From: Calonectria ilicicola
Taxonomy: Eukaryota; Ascomycota; Sordariomycetes; Hypocreales; Nectriaceae
DNA length: 64,000 bases
NCBI GenBank assembly: GCA_020809705.1
Contig: CP085835.1
Coordinates: 1 to 64,000, forward strand
Reading direction: 5' to 3'
Part shown: positions 22,101 to 33,041 of the stretch, one piece after another
Numbering within the stretch: position 1 is the stretch's first letter
Layout of the letters: each line of letters opens with the position of its first letter
The notes under the pieces: model-generated
Databases searched by the model: none
The model's input: only the letters and a program-made list of their open reading frames with translations
Told to the model about the DNA's origin: nothing
Position numbers and translations under genes: made by a program

Positions 22101-22873
22101 TATCAAAAAGTAGTGGTTAAGGGAAGTCAGCACAATCAGGCGAAAGGCACTACAAGACTTACAGCAAGACTGATTATAATGTAAGGATATATTAGGTAGT
22201 TATTAAGATCTTTAAAAAAGAGAATAATAATTAATTTTAATTAATTAAATGCTTTGTAATATTTTTATCTTAAATTAAAAATGGGAAGTGGTGGAAAGTA
22301 TAATGTATACTTGTCTGCGATGTATGCTTATTATATACGTTAAGCTAAAACTAATTACTAATAATCTTTAGATCTTTATATTTAACCCTCTTATAATTAT
22401 ATTTACAAAAAAAACATATTTTAAGCTCTAAGTAGTGCTTAATAAAGTTCAAAGCCTAATACTTACTAATAGGTAATATATTTTAATTAATAAGTAATTA
22501 ATTAACTATTTCTTTAACACTATAAAGTTAAGAAGGAAATTCTTGTAAATCTAGGTCTAGGATAAAGTTGATAATAATCTCTTCTTCTAGATTAGATAGC
22601 TTTTATAAATTAGGAATAATATTACTTTAAGACTAAATTCCCTTTTACTAATAATATAGCTGCTGGCGACTCACTCCATAGACTACTTTTACTTTTTGTA
22701 AACTTAATTTTGGGTTCCTTTGAAGGGCCTAAAGGGAAAGGAGAGTTTTAACTTTAATATTTAATTAGGATATTGTTAATTATTGAGAAGTATTTAATTA
22801 AATGGTTTGTATTGTGTATGAGGGATTTTTGGGGCGCTTGCTTGTCTGGGGCGCTCGCTTATCATGTACGTTA
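19165..22873 (-). mobile_element. RIP-degraded Fot1/pogo-like transposon, interrupted by a second copy
   Basis: Its ends match as inverted repeats over about 27 bp (TAACGTACATGATAAGCGAGCGCCCCA at the left and its complement at the right, written here only to show the 27-bp match in parts: TAACGTACATG and GCGAGCGCCCC). The transposase remnant lies on the minus strand, as shown by the NF.K.GFI coding trace near 20400-20440. Subtracting the nested element leaves about 1.85 kb, the size of Fot1-type elements. All frames are broken by TAA/TAG. Confidence 0.85.
20479..22342 (+). mobile_element. Fot1/pogo-like transposon, 1,864 bp, RIP-degraded, nested
   Basis: Imperfect inverted repeats, TAACGTATATGATAAGCATG at the left and its near complement at the right, with TA at both ends. 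The plus strand still spells a pogo-type DDE transposase between stops. NFNKIGFIIG stands where the family has NFDETGF, then AGQYHL, YKESNLP, NGWTNNA, WLKHF and a LILDGHE-like ILNRHES. The first catalytic Asp is now Asn by a G-to-A change. Non-functional. Confidence 0.9.
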
Positions 22874-22911
22874 ATAATAAATAGTATAATATATAATAAT
22901 AAATAATATAA

Positions 22912-25202
22912 TAACGTACTCCATAAGCTTGCAATGTAGATAAGCATACAATATAAAAATCCCTCATATATATTACTATCCATTTAATTAAATACTTTTT
23001 AATTATTAAATATATTCTAGTTAAATATTAAGTTTAAAACCCTTCTTGCCCTTTAGGCCTTTTAAAATAATAGAAAATTAAATACCTAAAAGGCTATATT
23101 AATCTATAGTATCAGTAAGCCTTAATTATATTATTAATAATATAACATTTAGTTTTGTAATAATCAAGTTTCTTCCTTCTATAAGCTATCCAATCTAAAA
23201 GAAGAGATTATTATTTAATTTATTCTTAATTTAAATTTATAAAGATTCTTTTTAAGATTATATAATATTAAAAAAATAGTTAATTAATTACTTTTAAATT
23301 AAAATATACTATTTATTAGTAAGTATTAAACTTTAAACTTTATTAAATACTACTTAAAGCTTAAAATGTAATTCTATTATAAATATAATTATAAAAGGGC
23401 TAAATATAAAGATCTAAAGATAATTAGTAATTAGCTTTAACTTATAACTAATATAATAGGTAAGTATAATATTTAATTAAATAATATATATAACTTTAAT
23501 AAAATTAGCTTTATAATAGGTATTATTATAAGTGGAATGGTTATAATAGGTATAAAAAGACATTCAAACCTGAAATTAATCTAGCCTAGAAACTAAAAAT
23601 AGATAATAGTAATTGAAGCTATTAATACAAGAGGCTGGGCTATCCTGCCATTTCTTATTATTATAGGCTAATATTATTTTATTAATTAATATAAAGAAAG
23701 TAACCTTCCAGGCAACTAGGCTATTATAATTACTTAAAATAGCTAGATTAATAATAAAATAGCTCTTAAGTGGTTAAAGTACTTTAATTATTATATAAGT
23801 AATTAATTAATTAGTTACTATTATCTTCTAATCCTTAATAAGTATAAAAGTTATTATTTAATTAAGTTTAAGGAATATTATAAGAATAATAAAATCATTA
23901 TACTTTATATACTACCTCATTCATCTTATCTACTTTAATTACTTAATATTACATACTTTAAGCTATTAAAAACAATATATAGGAAGGAAATAAAGCATTT
24001 GATCAAATGCTTTATAACCTATATTTCAAAGGCTAACTTCTTCCTAGCCTTTTATAATATACACTAAGCTATTATAATAAAAAGTAATATTAAGGTAGGT
24101 TTTAAAGGAGCTAGGCTTGATCTTTTAAATGTAGAAAATGTTATATTAAAGCTTAATATGCAGCTATAAATACTAATATTATTTAATTAAATAATTAAGC
24201 TTACTACTTCTTAGATCTTAAAGACTTTAAGGAATACTACTAAGACCAGCTTATAATCTAAGTACTTTATAAAATAAATTTAAAAACTTCAAAATATCTC
24301 TCTAAAGTCTATTATTAAAGTATTATAATTACTTTCTAAAAGAATAAAAGCTATTATATAATATACATGATAAGCGAGCGACGTAAACAAGCGAGCGACG
24401 CATTTTAATTTTCAGCTTAAATTAAGATTTTTAAAGTTTTCTTAAAAATCCAAACCAAGCCTAAAATAGCTATATTTCTATTAATTAGCTAGCTAAAAAT
24501 CAATAAATATATAGGAATTTTCTATATTTTCCTAGATTTTTATATAGCTAGAAGTTAAGTATTTATAAATTCGCACTGTATAAATTGCTATTTAAATATG
24601 TAGAAAAATATTTAAAAATCTAAAAAAGGGATTATTTATTTATTTTTCTTTTAAATAGCTTATTTTAATTTTTTTAGGCTATAGCTACTTAAATTGTTAA
24701 TTTTAGAAAATCCAAAATTGGTATTTTTCGGTGTACAGTATACTGCGTCGCTCGCTTGTCTGCGTCGCTCGCTTATTATGTATGTTATAAGATTATCTTA
24801 TTAAAGGTTAAGATCTAGAATCTTTAATAAGCAAATAAGGTACTAAGTAAATACTATAGATCTAAAAGAACTTAACTACAAGATAGAGAAATAATAATAA
24901 TAAAAGCAGGCAAAAAAGTAATTAATTAAATAAAAGTAAATATATAAATATAAGCAGAAATATTATAAAATAGTAATTAAGGAAAGTTAGTATAATTAGG
25001 TAGTAGGCATTGTAGGACTTATGGCAAGATTAGCTATAATACAAGGATATATTAGGTAGTTATTAAGATCTCTAAGAAAGAGAATAGCAATTAGAACTAA
25101 TTAATTAAATATTTTATTGTGTTTTTATCTTAGTTTTAAAATGGGGTATTATAAAAAGTGTGTCACATGCTTATCTGCATTGCAAGCTTATGGAGTACAT
25201 TA
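22912..25202 (+). mobile_element. Third Fot1/pogo-like transposon with a nested MITE
   Basis: Its inverted repeats start TAACGTACTCCATAAGCTTG and end with the near complement at 25202; they form a different subtype from the neighbours (CATAAGCTTGCAATG versus GATAAGCGAGCG). Without the 429-bp insert at 24359 it measures about 1.86 kb. Traces of the same transposase as at 20479 are visible (NFNKISFIIG near 23490). Heavily A/T mutated. Confidence 0.85.
24359..24787. mobile_element. MITE of 429 bp nested in the third Fot1 copy
   Basis: Near-perfect inverted repeats of about 44 bp contain two GCGAGCGACG blocks and flank TA-bounded ends. The interior (about 24405-24735) is AT-rich and unlike the Fot1 transposase or subterminal sequence, so it is not a simple deletion derivative like the 18538 element. 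Confidence 0.85.
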
Positions 25203-25649
25203 TTTGCTTTTTATAAATGTGGTGTTCGCGTTTCTTAATGGCAAGAATAATAACTAATTTAGTAATATTTGCTCATTGGTACTACATCCTTGTCAAAATG
25301 AACGCCATCTTCACTTATTATCAAATTCATTCTTATTAAAATAGCTACTTTTAATAGTTCAATTGCTCTAAAAATTCATAAGCATGCTAGAATCTAAGTT
25401 AATAACCAACCTACAAATTTTTATGCATTTTATCGACCGGGAACCAATCCTACTCTACAAACCCTACTCTAACCCCCTGTTTTACCCCTGCACTTACAGT
25501 ATCACGTGCCCTCTCACAGTAAATCAAACCTACTCTAGGCTTGAGTAGGGTATGAATAACAGGTAGGCTTCTCCCCTTCCTTATAATTACTACAATCATT
25601 CCTCCTGTCTATAATAGAATCCAAAGCTATACAACGGCATATATGGCCG

Positions 25650-28600
25650 CTTATATAGTCATCTATTGCTGCCTTTTCGGCGGCTAAAGGCCTTGGCCTT
25701 CATAGGCTACCCTGTACTTCCAGTCGAATCACAATTGCCTCACTTACCTATCCATCTCAACCAGCACACCCACTTTATTGTAAATAGTCCGCCATGGTTC
25801 TTAGTATTTCCAAATAGATTACCACTCAAATATCGGGCACATTAATGCTAAGACCGAGCGCATTGGTGGTCACAATTACCCTCCTATCGCTGTACTGATA
25901 GCTCCGCCTGGTACCGCTCATCTAGAACTGTAGCCTCTTTGCTTTGCTATCTTGTGTGTCAACCTCGCAATAGTAAGCATCATACTTAAGCTTCTCTGCT
26001 AGATCTTCTATTGCCTCAACACACTGATAATATATAATGATTTTAGCTAGCTATAGATGCTCTAGTAGCTTTTGGTTAATTACTTGCTTAGTTTTCTTTA
26101 TAACCTGAACAAGAGCCTCTTTAGTAGTAATAGTAGTAAATAGGATAATACTATAGCTTATATTTGCATGTATTGTCTTGCACCAAATCATTATCACCTC
26201 CTCACATCATGTATTAATTGTGCTAAAAAAGGCATCCTCTTGTATTAGCGGCAGTATTGCTGTGAGATAGACCATTTAAACCCGCACTAGCGCCAGTATG
26301 CCAAGCTCTTATAATCTAGGTCAAAAGAATGGCGTGCCTTCCAGAATTGTATGGCATTTATTTATTACCACACGGTCAAGCTTGGCTATGATTCTTTGTG
26401 ATTTGAGAAAGTCTTGGAATCTCTTTATTATAGCTGATTCTGGTATAATAAAGACAATTAATATATCTCCTGGCGTTCGGTTGTTTTTCTACTTAGTATA
26501 GGGTATATTAAGCTTCTAGCAATAATTCAATATATCCCTAAATAATAAGATTAATAACACCACAACCACTATCAATCTGCCAGTGCAACTAGCAGCTAGC
26601 AGTATAAAGCAAAGGCTTTTACCACTGCCAATTCCTATCACCACTACCATGGGGCTCTTATTCAGTATAATAGCATCCACTACCTCCCACTATCTACCTC
26701 GGAAATAAATAGCTTTATTATTGTAAAGTTAATATAGCTCTTGGTCTACATTAATACGCCTTAATATCTTCTACCTTATTAACTGGAGCTCCTTTATTAC
26801 TTTATAGTATAGTAATAGATTCTTTTGCTTGCACCCTAGTCGGAGAACCTCTCCAAACCTAGCTATAATAGAAGGGAAGCCGAGAAGGCGATGCTATTTC
26901 TCACTAATGAACCGGAAATTCATCTGTTGCTCATTGGTCTTAAAGCAGCCTTCTGTAATAAGTCTCCCATATACCAAGCTGGCTGTTAAAGAGGTATGGC
27001 AGGCTTGAATGTCCTAGATGCTATCTTCGCGAGCTTCTTCCTCACTTTCATCATCACTACCGTACCCCTTATTTACCTCTCCAATAAGAGTCAAATGAGC
27101 TATTATTCCATTTTAAAAGTAATAACATATAAAAGTAATAGTAAGGTGCCTCTAGCTGCTAATGGTAAAGAAGCCTTTCTAATAGCCGGTGATACTATTT
27201 CTTCTTAATATATAGCTTATATAGGTAGATGTCTAGTGTGCTCTAGGGCCTAGTTTTAATATTTAAGTATTAGTATTAGGCTGTTGTTATCTTAATTGAC
27301 CATCATCACCACCACCACCACTATTACTGCCGCCTTCTTCCTTATCCTTATTATTATTCATTTCAGAGCCAAACCTATATCCGCTCTGGCCATTATTATC
27401 ATTATTTATTATATTATCAAATATCTTTTCTGGGGCCTAGAGGTTAGTGCTTAGTTCTATTATATCCTATATATTTGCCTAAATATCTTCTTAAAATAGT
27501 AATATAAGCTATAGATAATAAACTACTAGAATACTAATCTTACATAATAAAAATCGATAAATAATCTTAAGCCATTCTATTTTAGAGAACCCTTTATAAT
27601 AACTAATGACAAGCATAATAATACCACTATAAATAATAATATTTCATACCCTACTATTAATAATATTTCTGTGCTGTAGGGTAAGTAGCTTAAGTGAACA
27701 GGCTGGCTGCCCACTACTTAAATAAATCAGGAATAAAAGAAGCTCTAGAAAGTCTTCTAATAATCTCCTATAATAAATAACCTTTTTTTTATCTAATTCT
27801 AGTTCTATATTAGGTTTAATCTCGGATTTGGTCTAACTCTTTCAAAGTGCATTATTAGCCTATAGCTTCCAAAAGACCCACCTATTACTATTAGGAAGCA
27901 ACTTGAAAAGATCCTTTACAAACAAATGACCTATAGTAGCATCTGCAGCATTATCAATTATATTATCCCAAGGAATCCTAGGTAGTCCAAGCTCAGAAGA
28001 TAACTAATCCTTATACTCTTAGTAGAAAAGTAGGTGTTGATAAAGTAGTGCCTTAGCTCGCTGTAGAGTAGTTTGCAATATAAACTGTACACCAAGAATA
28101 TTCAGACAGATGCCTTTGTAGTTGGCATCTTCCTTTTCCTAGCTTACTAATCTAAACATAGCTATATTTGTATTAGAGGCTATGTTATAATTATGAAATT
28201 GAATAATAAACTGCATTAGTATTATGTCCTATCCCTTAGCTCTACCTATTATAAAATGGTGGGTTATGTTAGCTATAATCTCAAAATAGCTTGCGCTTTT
28301 TTCCTTAGCCTCCTCCTTACTCTGTCCTTGGTCTATTTTATATTATATATAGATAGCTCTCTTATTAATAGTATACTTAATAAGCAAAAGATGAGAAATA
28401 ACTATAATAGCAGATAGCTTAGATGTAAAGCTAGTATAGCTTTCCTAAGTATTATCTGACTGAATGTTAAGAATTATTAAGAAATTAATAAGTATATTAT
28501 TATATTTAGTTATCTTAGTAAAGTAATTAAGAATAGAGATATAGAGTGTTAATGTGGCCTTTTTTAAGAGGGCATATAGCTCTTTAATATATAGCAATCT

Positions 28601-29500
28601 TGATCCAGCTTTGGATTGTCTTGATAGAGTTGCTAGCTCTGTGGCATATGCAAGTATTGTATTAAAATTATTCATTTGTTTTATAATAAGCTTGAATAGT
28701 AATCGGTCGGCTGTACTTTTGTAGGCTATTACTCTAATAATATAAGTAAAAAACTATAAATATATAGTAATATATTTCTTATAAATATATTTTTTAAATT
28801 AAAAGTAAAAAGGAGTACTACATTCCTTATAAAGCTCTTTCCAATTTATCTCAAAAAGTACATTCCACAAGACAATACCTGGCCAAGTGATAGCTACTAC
28901 TTTACTAATTAGCCACTTTACAGCTGCATGTATATGCTCAAGTATAGCATTATCTTTAGCATTAGGTTCATCTAGTAAAATGGTATGTTATAGTAAAATA
29001 AAGTCATGGAAAAAGGCCTTTTTATTAGTAAAGTCTTTTAGATGACTTATTACTCCAAGCCGGCGTAGCCATAGGTTTGGAGCCGCTAGGTCACCCTACT
29101 TATCAATGGCAGCAATCTCCTTTTAACAGATGTCTTTAGCCTTTGCCTGGAATATACTCAAAGCCTCTTTAACCTCAACCTCTACTTCATACCAATTAGA
29201 TATTAGCTTATCAAGGTCATAGCCTCTTGCTATCTTAAAAAACTAGCTGCAAGGGCCCCTTTTGAAGAATTGCTAGTACAAGACCTTAGTCCGGCATAGC
29301 ATATTATCTTATTCAGCCTCCATCTAAGCTACTGATCTCCAACTGCCCTTAAGCTTTATTTTAAGACCATAGGTAAAGTATAAATGCTCTCGAATTCTAC
29401 ATAACTTAGACCCAATAAACATACAATCTAGCTTAAATGTACAACGTAACCCCCCTATTCAAACCTTCCCTAATTCTCGGATAGGCTGTGTGCTATTGGA
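25650..29500 (-). pseudogene. Telomere-linked RecQ-type helicase relic
   Basis: Read on the minus strand and ignoring stops, helicase motifs appear in the right order. Upstream there is DIQACHTSLTASLVYGRLI and WHRLLGFPS (about 26880-27030), a family block before the helicase core. Motif I is VVVIGIGSGKSLCF (about 26630-26660). A block LAKIIIYYQCVEAIEDLAEK lies at about 26000-26060. Motif V is TTNALGLSINVPDI, and motif VI is a broken Q.SGRAGRDG written Q*SGCAG*DG (about 25740-25870). Some Arg codons have become TGA or TAG, as RIP would do. Further upstream, about 29050-29130, LAAPNLWLRRLGVISHL resembles the N-terminal part of such proteins. Helicases of this kind lie next to telomeres in several fungi. 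Limits are approximate. Confidence 0.8.
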
Positions 29501-31128
29501 TAGGAATGATAGACTCTTAAGTTTGCTCTTATTGTTGATTATCTTGAGCGAAGCTGCCCACTCTTTGGCCCTCTTTATCTCTGGCCTACTAAGATGATAA
29601 GGAGTAGCTTGGAGATGGGAGTGGATGTGATAATGGATTAGGTATATTTGATATTTCTTATAGCTAATAAGTTAAAAGTTAGGTAGATATATAAAGTACT
29701 TTATAAATATAGATTATAAATAATAAGTATGGATATTCTAAGTTCTTTTACTAGCTTAAAATACCTTAATATTTTAATACTTGATTATTATTTGTTTACT
29801 TTCTCTCTTTTATATATATTTGCTTTTTCTAAACTAAGTAAGTTACTTAATTATATATACTCTCTTTCTTAGAGCAATAATTACCCCAATTTACTTCTAT
29901 AAGCTAGTATTATAGATCTCAATCCAATATTCATTATTATATCCTTATTATTATAAAAGTATTGTTATTCTTATTGGGGCTATTTCAAATAGGTTCTTTC
30001 CCTTGCTATCTAAGTAGCTACAACAAACAGTCCAGTTTACTAATTACTAGGAATAGCAAAATAATTTATTATAATAATCTACAGAGCTTAATTACTTCTA
30101 GAAGCACAGGCTTCTAGTCTGGATTCATCCATCTTCCTAAGCCTTTATTTATCATTACCAAAAGGGCTTTCCAAGCATCCGAGGAGCATTTCCGCCTATC
30201 CATTATTGCCTCAGGGCAACTATTTACATTCTTATCTAGCTACCCTAAATCAACCCCATCTAAATTATATATAATCTCCTCTCTCCATTTAAGACTTATA
30301 TCTTAGTTTATAAATATATAATAAATAAATAATACTTTGCTATAATGGCTAATAGCTTCTAATTGCCCATGAAGATCAAGATCTATTGGCAATAAGTTTA
30401 TGTAGAAGCAACCAGAGCTGATATAGTTATCTAGATTATCCTAGTCTGAAAGAGCAGATCGAACCAGTATAATAATCTACTAAAGTATAATATTAATTAA
30501 TAGTGTAGCCCTAGTATCCTGTATTATGCCAAGAAGGATCTAGTATACATTATTGGCAAGGTAGACAAGTGGCTTTATCATTTTTTATATAATATTAAGG
30601 ATATTATTAGCCTAATCTTCGTCTAGGTGCAGACCCATCTCAGCCAATATTCCTTCCTCATATAAATACATTAAAAAGCAAACAAGGCCTATCCATACAA
30701 CATTAAATCATCGCCATCTTCTTAAATAGCATTTAACTGTAAGCAACTTATACAGTCCTGCATTAATGCCTTCCACTTACTCATTAATTAAGGTTCGCAC
30801 CTCCAACAGCCAACGCTCTAACAAGCCCTCAATACCATCCATATTTTACCAGAAAGCCTTTTATATAATGTAGCAATATTTTCGGTCTACTCTAAAATAT
30901 TACCTTATCTCCTTTACGCTTTTACCCTCGCCCTCATCCTCGTCCTCGTTATTGTTATAAAAGCAGACCACTTTCCGGTTAGGTGCAAGCTCTGCATCGC
31001 CACTGCCACTTATTATTGTTAAGAAGCTGATCTAGTTTTTTCAAATACAAAACCATATATTATCATTATTGCCAGGCATAAGAAATTGGATGCTTGTTAG
31101 CTAGTCGATGTATATTTGGCGTTGTTGA

Positions 31129-32876
31129 GGGCTAAGAGGTGGTGCATTATTTCTTTTATTAATCTACTTAATCCTTTTATTAAGTCTAGTTATATATAGT
31201 AATATATTGGTAATATTATTGCTTTTATGTTAAAGTTGGTAGGATTAGTTTTGATAAGATATATTAAAGTAATAAATAATAGATAAAAGTATAGAAAATA
31301 AAGGATTAAAGAATGAATAATATTATAAAGTTTTAGCTAAGTAGTCTTTTAGTTAAGTAATCTTTATTTACTTTTGTGTATAGTTGGTTATAGTATACTT
31401 TTATTAATGTAAAATAACTAGCCTCCTTTATCTTTAAAGGAATATTAAAAATCTAGGTATTATTATAAAATAAAGTAAATATTAATTATATAAAGATTAT
31501 TTAAAGATATTTTTATAGAATTTATATTATATTATCTATAATTTATAACTTATAAATTTTTAAACTTATTAAAGCTTTATAAGATTAGGAAATATTAATT
31601 ATTACTTACCTAAAAATTAATTATCACCTACCCCATGCTCTACTAGTATATTTTTTTCACCTATATAAAATTAATTGTCGCTTACTAGCCAATGATTGTA
31701 ATAGATATTAGGGCTAAGAGGTGGTGCATCATTTCCTTCATTAATCCACTTAGTCCTTTTATCAGGTCTAGTTATGTATAGTAATACATTGGCAATATTA
31801 TTGCTTTTATACTAAAGTTAGTAGGATTAGTTTTAATAAGATATGTTGGAGTAATAAATAATAGATAAGGGTATAGAAAATAAAGGATTAAAGAATGAAT
31901 AATATTGTAAAGTTTTAGCTAAGTGGTCTTTTAATTAAGTAACCTTTATTTACTTTTGTATATAGCTGGTTATAGTATGCTTTTATTGGTGTAAGATAAC
32001 TAGCCTCCTCTGTCTTTAAAGGAATATTAAAAATCTAGGTATTATTATAAAATAGAGTAAATACCAATTATATAAAGGTTATTTAAAGATATTTTTATAG
32101 AATCTATATCATATTATTTATAATTTATAACTTATAAATTTTTAGATTTATTAAAGCTTTGTGGGGTTAGGAAATGCTAATTGTCGCTTACTCAAAAATT
32201 AATTATTACCTACCCCATACTCTGCTAGTGTATTTTTTTCACCCATACAAAATTAATTGTTGCTTATTAGCCGATGATTGTAATAGATGTTAGGGCTAAG
32301 AGGTGGTGCATCATTTCCTTCATTGATCCACTTAATCCTTTTATCAGGTCCAGTTATATATAGTAATATATTAGTAATATTATTGCTTTTATGCTAAAGT
32401 TGGTAGGATTAGTTTTAATAGGATATATTAAAGTAATAAATAATAAATAAAAGTATAGAAAATAAAGGATTAAAGAATAAATAATATTATAAAGTTTTAG
32501 CCAAGTAGTCTTTTAGTTAAGTAATCTTTATTTACTTTTATGTATAGCTGGTTATGGTATGCTTTTATTAGTATAAGATAATCAGCCTCCTTTGTCTTTA
32601 AAGGAATATTAAAAATCTAGGTATTATTATAAAATAAAGTAAATATTAATTATATAAAGGTTATTTAAAGATATTTTTATAGAATCTATATTATATTATC
32701 TATAATTTATAACTTATAAATTTTTAGACTTATTAAAGCTTTGTAAGGTCAGGAAATGCTAATTGTCGCCTACCTAAAAATTAATTATTGCCTACCCCAT
32801 GCTCTACTAGTATATTTTTTTCACCTATATAAAATTAATTGTCGCTTACTAGCCGACGATTGTAATAGATGTTAGG
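31129..32876 (+). repeat. Three tandem units of a ~582-bp satellite
   Basis: Units start at 31129, 31711 and 32293 with GGGCTAAGAGGTGGTGCA and are similar throughout, differing mostly by C/T and G/A. The unit boundary reads (A/G)TTAGGGCTAAG in the second and third units, containing one TTAGGG. The array ends where the second retrotransposon copy begins. No coding potential is seen. A subtelomeric satellite is the likely nature. Confidence 0.85.
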
Positions 32877-33041
32877 ACCTTTTCTGAGACCCTTTTTAAC
32901 CTTATTTTTAACCTTATTTCTAACATCTTCTTTTCCTATTTTTAGGACCTTTTCTAAGACCCTTTTTAATCTTATTTTTAAGGACCTTCTTTCCTCACGT
33001 TTTTTCCTAGGGAATTCCTACCTACCCTAGAGCATACCAAA

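Larger units (their letters stand above)
18058..32876. other. AT-rich, RIP-degraded gene desert
   Basis: About 15 kb with few open frames above 60 codons. It is dominated by TAA/TTA/ATA words, as produced by C-to-T and G-to-A change at repeats. Apart from the elements listed separately, 18711-19164, 22343-22911 and 25203-25640 hold no recognisable feature. Between 29500 and 31100 the minus strand shows coding-like traces (EEIIYNLDGVDLG, RRKCSSDAWKALL, NKGLGRWMNPD) broken by stops, perhaps the far N-terminus of the helicase relic or another dead gene. Confidence 0.8.

Noticed and set aside
18058..32876. Stop-codon reassignment, because helicase and transposase frames read through TAA/TAG/TGA
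   Set aside because: Genes elsewhere in the window use these stops normally, and stops here lie where CAA, CAG or CGA is expected, as RIP produces.
31129..32876. CRISPR-like or short regularly spaced array
   Set aside because: The repeat unit is about 582 bp without short spacers, and the host is a fungus.
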